From Nitriliruptoraceae bacterium (GTDB lineage Bacteria; Actinomycetota; Nitriliruptoria; Nitriliruptorales; Nitriliruptoraceae), in contig SKTG01000514.1 in the NCBI GenBank assembly GCA_007118045.1, positions 1 through 9,451 of the forward strand: a stretch of DNA of 9,451 bases, given 5' to 3'. Below the pieces are notes generated by a model. The model saw only the letters and a program-made list of their open reading frames with translations. It searched no databases and was not told the origin of the DNA. Made by a program: the position numbers and the translations under genes. Numbering within the stretch: the stretch's first letter is position 1; each line of letters opens with the position of its first letter. Positions 5,722 through 9,451 of the stretch are shown piece by piece.

Positions 5722-6480
5722 TCAGGCCAGGCGATGCACCGCGAGGTCCTCGGCGAGCTCGACCGGCCCCGCGAAGTGCTCACGCGCCTCGCGCAGCGCC
5801 AGGTCCCGGTCGGTGCCCCCCGCGACGTGGGTCAGGAGCAACCGGTCCACGCCGGCGGCCGTGGCGACCTCCGCCGCCCCGCGCGCCGTCAGGTGGACGC
5901 CGGTGGGCAGGCCGCTCGGATCGCCCGCCCAGGACGCCTCGCACAGCAACAGGTCCGCGCCGCTGGCGCACTCGACCAACCCCGGCCCGCCCGCGGAGTC
6001 GCCCGAGTAGGCGAGCACCCGGTCATCCACGCTCACGCGCATGGACACGCTCGGCGGTGGGTGCTCGCTTGCGAAGTACTCGATCTCCACGGGCCCGAAG
6101 CTGGACCGGTCCCCCGCCGCGACCTCGCGCGCGGCGAAGACGTCGTCGAACCGATGGGCGGAATCGGACGACAGCAGGCCTCGCAGGGTCTCGGCCACCT
6201 CGGCGGGGGCGTGCAACGGCAGCCGCTCGCTCCGTGGCGCCGCGAAGCGCATCGCGTAGAAGGCGCCGACCAGGTCGATGCAGTGGTCGACGTGGCGGTG
6301 GCTGACGGCCACGCCGTCGAGCTCCGACCAATCGACGAACCGCAGCAGGTTGGCCGTCGACCCGTTGCCGGCGTCGAGCAGCACGCTGGTGCCGTCGGCC
6401 GTGACGAGGTAGCCGGAGCAGACCCGCCCGGCTTGCGGGTGCGATCCGGCGCTGCCGAGCACGGTCAGCGTGAGGCTCAC
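5722..6480 (-). CDS. MBL-fold metallo-hydrolase, Rv1339-type (probable cyclic-nucleotide phosphodiesterase)
   Basis: This is a 252-residue metallo-beta-lactamase-fold protein. The metal site is visible: SHRHVDHCID (60-69, HxHxDH with His61, His63, Asp65, His66), a third-motif His in ASEHPPP (His140), YSGDSAGG (158-165, bridging Asp161) and LLLTHV (215-220, His218). The position between cysM and rph and the SH-H-DHCID signature match M. tuberculosis Rv1339, reported as an atypical class II cAMP phosphodiesterase. RNase Z-like proteins share the fold, but the long exosite arm of RNase Z is not evident. Start: GTG at 6480 with GAGAGGAGG six bases upstream. A TAGCCT -10 at 6508-6513 gives it its own promoter. 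Fold is certain; substrate is inferred from synteny. Confidence 0.92.
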   Translation of the reverse strand: MSLTLTVLGSAGSHPQAGRVCSGYLVTADGTSVLLDAGNGSTANLLRFVDWSELDGVAVSHRHVDHCIDLVGAFYAMRFAAPRSERLPLHAPAEVAETLRGLLSSDSAHRFDDVFAAREVAAGDRSSFGPVEIEYFASEHPPPSVSMRVSVDDRVLAYSGDSAGGPGLVECASGADLLLCEASWAGDPSGLPTGVHLTARGAAEVATAAGVDRLLLTHVAGGTDRDLALREAREHFAGPVELAEDLAVHRLA

Positions 6481-6507
6481 GCGTCGCCTCCTCTCGGGTT
6501 CGCGGGG

Positions 6508-6550
6508 AGGCTAGCGGCGTCCCCCGACACCACCGCTCCGGTCGGTGGTG
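6508..6550 (-). promoter_or_regulatory. Promoter of the MBL-rph-rdgB unit overlapped by an 8-bp palindrome
   Basis: On the minus strand TAGCCT (6508-6513) fits a -10, with transcription starting near 6501 and a leader of about 20 nt carrying the ribosome site. The expected -35 (about 6531-6536) lies inside a perfect inverted repeat CACCACCG-N7-CGGTGGTG (6528-6535 with 6543-6550). The hexamer there does not resemble TTGACA. This suggests a regulator site rather than a strong constitutive promoter, or the palindrome may be a distal terminator for cysM. Confidence 0.4.
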
Positions 6551-6618
6551 ACCCGGCTGTGCGTGGCCGAACCGCCGCGGATCACCTCGGAACGTGCGCC
6601 GAGCCCGACCTCGGACCG

Positions 6619-6642
6619 GCCCCGACGGGTCTCGCTCGGGGC
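6619..6642 (-). terminator. Candidate terminator of cysO-cysM
   Basis: A hairpin GCCCCGA (6636-6642 on the minus strand) with TCGGGGC (6619-6625), loop 10 nt, begins 7 nt after the cysM stop codon. A second short helix (CCGAG/CTCGG at 6599-6603 with 6610-6614) follows. There is no U-tract. Position and stem strength support a terminator. Confidence 0.5.
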
Positions 6643-6649
6643 ATCACAG

Positions 6650-7588
6650 TCAGGCCCAGAGGGTGCCGGAGATCCCGGCGGCGATCCGCTCGACGTCCCC
6701 CGGGGCGTACGCACCGGTCGAGAGGTACTTCCAGCCCCCGTCCGGGGACATGGCCACGACCTCGGAACCCTCGGGAAGGCGCTTGCAGACCCGCTCGGCG
6801 ACGGCGAGGGACGCACCGGTCGAGACACCAGCGAAGATCCCCTCCTCCTCGGCGAGGCGCCGCGTGTAGGTCAACGCCTTCACCGAGCCCACCTTGATCC
6901 GGCTGTCGAGGACCGACTCGTCGAGCACCTCCGGCACGTAGCCCTCGTCGAGGTTGCGCAGCCCGTAGACCAGGTCCCCGTACTCCGGCTCGGCGGCGAA
7001 GACGCGCACGTCGGGGTTCCAGGCCTTGAGACGCTTGCCCACGCCCGTGACGCTGCCGCCGGTGCCCAGGCCGGCGACGAACGCGGCGACGCCGGGGAGG
7101 TCGGCGATGATCTCCGGAGCCGTCGTCTCGTAGTGGGCGAGGGCGTTGGCCGGGTTGCCGTACTGGAACGGCATGTAGACGTCGGGATCCGCGGCCGCGA
7201 GCTCGCGGGCGAGCCGCACGGAACCGTTCGACCCCTCGGAGGCGGGGGACCACACGATCTCGACCCCGAACATCGTCAGCAGTTGCGTGCGCTCCTCCGA
7301 GGTGTTCTCCGGCATCACGCACGTCAACGGGTAGCCCTTGACCTTGCACAGGGCGGCGAGCCCGATGCCCGTGTTGCCCGAGGTGGGTTCGAGGACACGC
7401 TGTCCGGGCTCGAGCAAACCGTGGCGTTCGGCCTGTTCGATCAGGTACTTGGCGACGCGATCCTTGACCGACCCGGTGGGGTTGTGGCCCTCGAGCTTGA
7501 GGTAGATCGTGTACCCGTCGGGTGACATGCGCGGCAGGCCGACCAGCGGCGTGTTGCCGATGGCCTGCGAGACGTCACCGAACAGCAT
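6650..7588 (-). CDS. cysM: CysO-thiocarboxylate/O-phosphoserine-dependent cysteine synthase
   Basis: This PLP enzyme of the beta family makes cysteine. By similarity to M. tuberculosis CysM it uses O-phosphoserine and the sulfur of CysO thiocarboxylate. Its 312 residues show GNTPLVGLPRMSP (11-23), the PLP lysine in NPTGSVKDR (Lys42), EPTSGNTG (67-74), PFQYGNPAN (140-148), the phosphate cup GLGTGGSVTG (173-182), and YGLRNLDEGYVPE (208-220). Arg211 there matches the phosphoserine-recognising Arg220 of the mycobacterial enzyme. The conserved C-terminus ...LWA corresponds to the tail that folds over the mycobacterial active site. It starts at ATG 7588, only 3 nt after the cysO stop. Its weak G-rich ribosome site lies in the last cysO codons, so translation is probably coupled. 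Unlike in Mtb, no rhomboid or murI follows. Confidence 0.96.
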   Translation of the reverse strand: MLFGDVSQAIGNTPLVGLPRMSPDGYTIYLKLEGHNPTGSVKDRVAKYLIEQAERHGLLEPGQRVLEPTSGNTGIGLAALCKVKGYPLTCVMPENTSEERTQLLTMFGVEIVWSPASEGSNGSVRLARELAAADPDVYMPFQYGNPANALAHYETTAPEIIADLPGVAAFVAGLGTGGSVTGVGKRLKAWNPDVRVFAAEPEYGDLVYGLRNLDEGYVPEVLDESVLDSRIKVGSVKALTYTRRLAEEEGIFAGVSTGASLAVAERVCKRLPEGSEVVAMSPDGGWKYLSTGAYAPGDVERIAAGISGTLWA

Positions 7589-7591
7589 CCG

Positions 7592-7867
7592 CTAGCCGCA
7601 CCCACCCGCGACGGCGGGCATGATGGCGACCTCGTCGTCGGCCTCGACCGGGGTGTCCTGCCCCGAGAGGTAGCGGATGTCCTCGTCGTCGACGTAGACG
7701 TTGACGAACCCGCGCAGCTGGTCGCCGTCGAAGAGCTCCTCGCCGAGGCCGGGGTGCTGGGCCACGAGCTTGGAGAAGACCTCACGCACGGTGGCGCCGT
7801 GGGCGACGACCTTGGCGTCACCATCGGTGTGCTTGCGGAGGACGGTGGGGATGCGTACCACGGGCAT
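7592..7867 (-). CDS. cysO: CysO sulfur-carrier protein (MoaD/ThiS, ubiquitin-like fold) with Gly-Gly-Cys-Gly end
   Basis: This small ubiquitin-like sulfur carrier has a C-terminal glycine that is converted to a thiocarboxylate and donates sulfur through CysM. The 91 residues align with mycobacterial CysO: VRIPTVLRKHTDGD (4-17), GFVNVYVDDEDIRYLSG (53-69) and DDEVAIMPAVAGG (77-89). The usual protein ends at AVAGG. Here two further codons, Cys90 and Gly91, precede the TAG stop, so the diglycine is not terminal. The codons read GGT GGG TGC GGC TAG; a TGA at the third position would give the normal end. The ATG at 7867 is chosen because homology starts there; AGGA lies ten bases upstream. An in-frame GTG at 7933 would add 22 Pro/Ser-rich residues and is rejected. 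The gene is immediately upstream of cysM. Confidence 0.94.
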   Translation of the reverse strand: MPVVRIPTVLRKHTDGDAKVVAHGATVREVFSKLVAQHPGLGEELFDGDQLRGFVNVYVDDEDIRYLSGQDTPVEADDEVAIMPAVAGGCG

Positions 7868-8104
7868 GGGTGCTCGTTCCTGGGGTCGGGAGTCGGGGGG
7901 CGATGGTGGGTGGCAGGTGGTGATGATCGTCACGGGCACTGAGGGATGGGAGGCGGGCCAGGCTCCGGACCCGTTCGGCGAGCGGAGCTCGCGCCGGGTG
8001 CGCCCCTGGGGCGACGAGCCACGGGTCCGTGAACGGACCCTGGGAGCGGCCGGCTGTCCGGGCGACGGCCACCACCGCATCGGGAGGCCGGTTCCCCGAG
8101 CGTA
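7868..8104 (-). promoter_or_regulatory. Long structured leader and putative promoter of cysO-cysM
   Basis: TACGCT on the minus strand (8099-8104) fits a -10 and would start transcription near 8092, leaving about 225 nt before the cysO ATG. Three successive hairpins lie in it: GGGTCCGT/ACGGACCC (8023-8030 with 8033-8040, extendable past a bulge), CGCCCC/GGGGCG (8001-8006 with 8008-8013) and GCGAGC/GCTCGC (7978-7983 with 7987-7992). A weaker CGGCC/GGCCG pair lies at 8066-8070 with 8086-8090. I could not match it to SAM, T-box or cobalamin riboswitches, and no separate Cys-rich leader peptide is evident. Confidence 0.35.
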
Positions 8105-8155
8105 GAGAGCGCACGGGCCGTTGCCGTCAGGGTACTCGGCGGGTCGGCGGACGGC

Positions 8156-8182
8156 GGTTCGGTGGGGGGAACGCACCGAACC
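8156..8182. repeat. Perfect 9-bp inverted repeat between cysO and the glycosylase gene
   Basis: GGTTCGGTG (8156-8164) is exactly complementary to CACCGAACC (8174-8182) with a 9-nt spacer. The centres of the arms are 18 bp apart, under two helical turns, as in many dimeric-regulator operators. It lies between the cysO -10 (8099-8104) and the glycosylase -10 (8234-8239). A second stem, CGCGCGC/GCGCGCG (8206-8212 with 8219-8225), follows. Confidence 0.45.
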
Positions 8183-8233
8183 CGGTGTTCCATCCCCGAC
8201 CGTCACGCGCGCCCTCGTGCGCGCGGTCCCGGC

Positions 8234-8239
8234 TACCGT
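8234..8239 (+). promoter_or_regulatory. Putative -10 element giving a near-leaderless glycosylase mRNA
   Basis: TACCGT ends nine bases before the ATG at 8249. Transcription would start about 8246-8249, leaving a 0-3 nt leader. This agrees with the absence of any purine-rich ribosome site in front of the ATG. Leaderless genes are common in actinobacteria. No -35 is recognised. Confidence 0.4.
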
Positions 8240-8248
8240 CCCGCGCCC

Positions 8249-9451
8249 ATGCGCACACTGAGCCTGGATCGAGCCCGCCGTCTGGCGTTGCATGCCCTCG
8301 GTTTCGGGCGGCCGCGTCCCGCGGCGGGCACGCGCCGGGACGTCCGGCACCTGCGGCGGGTCCTGCGTACGACCGGTGTCGTCCAGCTCGACAGCGTCAA
8401 CGTCCTGGCACGCGCCCACGAGCTGCCCTTCTGGTCCCGGCTGGGACCGCACGACCGTCAGGCTCGTGATGCGTGGTTGTGGCGGTCCCGGGAAGCGTTC
8501 GAGGGCTGGGCCCACGTGGCGTCGATCGCCCCGATGGAGCTGTGGCCGACCTTCGCGCACCGGCGTGCCGACATGGCCGACTCACGGCGCTCACGTCGGC
8601 TCGAGGCGGAGCACCCCGGCCTGCTCGACGCGGTGCTGGCTGAGGTCACCGAGCACGGCCCGGTGAGCGTCCAGGAGCTGAGCGATCCGGGACGGCGGAC
8701 GGGCCCCTGGTGGGGGAACCCGAAGGGCAAGGTCGCCCTCGACCAGCTGTTCGCACGCGGCGACCTCGCCGTCCACGACCGCACGGCGGGGTTCGTCACC
8801 GTGTACGACCTCGCCGAACGCGTCGTCCCCGAGCAGGTACGGCAGCAGCCGACGCCGAGCGTCGAACAGACCCACCGGGAGCTGCTGTTGCGGGCTGCCC
8901 GGGCCCAGGGGCTCGGCACGGCCGGCCACCTCGCCGACCACTACCGGTCGGCCATCGGACCCGCGCGGCGCGTGCTCGCGGAGCTCGCCGCGGCCGGTGA
9001 GCTCGACGAGGTGCGCGTCGCCGGCTGGGGTGCGGAGCCCGTCTACGTCCACCCGAGCGCCTCCGCGACGCGGCGGCTGCCCGCACGCACCCTCGTGTCT
9101 CCGTTCGACCCGCTGATCTGGCACCGGAGCCGCACCGAGGCGCTGTTCGACTTCCACTACCGCATCGAGATCTACGTGCCGCAGGCCCAGCGGATCCACG
9201 GCTACTACGTGCTGCCGTTCCTGCTCGGCGATCGGTTGGTCGGCCGGGTCGATCTCAAGGCCGACCGCGGGCGCGGCCGGCTGCTGGTCCGGGGAGCCTT
9301 CGGTGAGCCGGGCGTGGACCGCACCCACGTGACCCGCGAACTGGTCGACGAGCTGCGCGAGCTCGCCGGGTGGCTCGGTCTCGGCGAGGTGGCCCCCAGC
9401 GAGGCGCGGGGCGACCTCGTCACCGACGACGCGCGGGGCGACCTCGTCACC
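8249..9451 (+). CDS. YcaQ/AlkX-type DNA glycosylase (HTH_42 winged-helix family), 3' end cut by window
   Basis: This protein of the AlkZ/YcaQ family (PF06224) removes alkylated bases and unhooks interstrand crosslinks. The 401 visible residues cover essentially the whole family length. They begin MRTLSLDRARRLALHALGF; the catalytic motif is GVVQLDSVNVLARAHELPFWSRLGP (43-67). Gln46-Leu-Asp48 is the Q-x-D type of YcaQ/AlkX rather than the QxQ of AlkZ. Next come EGWAHVASIAPMELWP, winged-helix segments in the middle, and the C-terminal family block SPFDPLIWHRSRTEALFDFHYRIEIYVP followed by GYYVLPFLLGDRLVGRVDLKADR. The final visible part contains a 9-residue tandem repeat (ARGDLVTDD, ARGDLVT) that is not a family feature. 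The ATG has no ribosome site; a -10 nine bases upstream suggests a leaderless mRNA. No stop occurs before the window end. Confidence 0.93.
   Translation, partial: MRTLSLDRARRLALHALGFGRPRPAAGTRRDVRHLRRVLRTTGVVQLDSVNVLARAHELPFWSRLGPHDRQARDAWLWRSREAFEGWAHVASIAPMELWPTFAHRRADMADSRRSRRLEAEHPGLLDAVLAEVTEHGPVSVQELSDPGRRTGPWWGNPKGKVALDQLFARGDLAVHDRTAGFVTVYDLAERVVPEQVRQQPTPSVEQTHRELLLRAARAQGLGTAGHLADHYRSAIGPARRVLAELAAAGELDEVRVAGWGAEPVYVHPSASATRRLPARTLVSPFDPLIWHRSRTEALFDFHYRIEIYVPQAQRIHGYYVLPFLLGDRLVGRVDLKADRGRGRLLVRGAFGEPGVDRTHVTRELVDELRELAGWLGLGEVAPSEARGDLVTDDARGDLVT
9404..9451 (+). repeat. 27-bp tandem repeat in the glycosylase tail, continuing past the window
   Basis: The 21 bases 9404-9424 (starting GCGCGGGGCGACC) recur without a mismatch at 9431-9451, a period of 27 bp or nine codons. 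The repeat therefore keeps the frame and encodes ARGDLVTDD followed by ARGDLVT. The window ends inside the second copy, so the copy number is unknown. Confidence 0.8.

Noticed and set aside
7868..7933. N-terminal extension of CysO from the in-frame GTG at 7933, or a Cys-codon attenuation peptide
   Set aside because: The extension is Pro/Ser-rich and absent from CysO homologues. It contains a single Cys codon and runs straight into cysO with no stop, so it is not a separate uORF.
7818..8114. 98-codon minus-strand frame upstream of cysO, considered as a leader protein
   Set aside because: It has no ribosome site, low-complexity Arg/Pro/His composition, overlaps the start of cysO out of frame, and lies over the structured leader.
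8178..8190. LexA/SOS-like box GAAC-CCGGT-GTTC upstream of the DNA-repair glycosylase
   Set aside because: The actinobacterial SOS box has a 4-nt spacer (GAACnnnnGTTC); here it is 5 nt, and the bases overlap a longer, better palindrome.

Overview
The window is very GC-rich bacterial DNA with GC-biased third codon positions, frequent GTG starts, GGAGG-type ribosome sites and TAnnnT-type -10 elements. The clearest taxonomic signal is a minus-strand block, cysO - cysM - MBL-fold hydrolase - rph - rdgB. It matches in content and order the M. tuberculosis block Rv1335 (cysO), Rv1336 (cysM), Rv1339 (MBL/cAMP phosphodiesterase), Rv1340 (rph) and Rv1341 (rdgB), without the rhomboid (Rv1337) and murI (Rv1338) genes. 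This points to an actinobacterium. A deep-branching lineage is possible but is only inference.

Layout from left to right. (a) 1-865, minus: a formate/nitrite-transporter (FNT) family channel, cut by the window start, with a hairpin-rich leader. (b) 866-1356: a 491-nt divergent intergenic region with a 9-bp inverted repeat and a degenerate ~21-nt repeat. (c) 1357-3029, plus: a two-gene operon with a GTGA overlap, encoding a short beta-lactamase-fold serine hydrolase and a YeeZ-type atypical SDR. (d) 3030-3363: a gene-free stretch with hairpins and a ~10-bp-periodic GGGAC array. (e) 3364-4180, plus: a PNPOx-like flavin/haem-binding-fold protein followed by a small acidic protein I do not recognise. 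(f) 4226-7867, minus: rdgB and rph (ATGA overlap), the MBL-fold hydrolase, cysM and cysO. (g) 7868-8248: a second structured divergent intergenic region. (h) 8249-9451, plus: a YcaQ/AlkX-type DNA glycosylase (HTH_42) that runs off the window and ends in a tandem peptide repeat.

How the genes work together. CysO and CysM form the protein-thiocarboxylate route to cysteine: sulfur carried on the CysO C-terminus is transferred by CysM to O-phosphoserine. RNase PH and RdgB handle tRNA 3'-end trimming and removal of non-canonical purine triphosphates. The MBL protein is probably a nucleotide phosphodiesterase. The remaining genes are accessory or housekeeping.

Most of the window is recognisable. 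I see no phage, insertion sequence, CRISPR, tRNA or rRNA. The most unusual point is that CysO ends in Gly-Gly-Cys-Gly rather than Gly-Gly. This predicts a C-terminal processing step, as in the QbsE/QbsD thioquinolobactin system. Other points worth a second look are the tandem repeat in the glycosylase tail, the two short-period intergenic arrays, and the structured leaders of the FNT gene and cysO.
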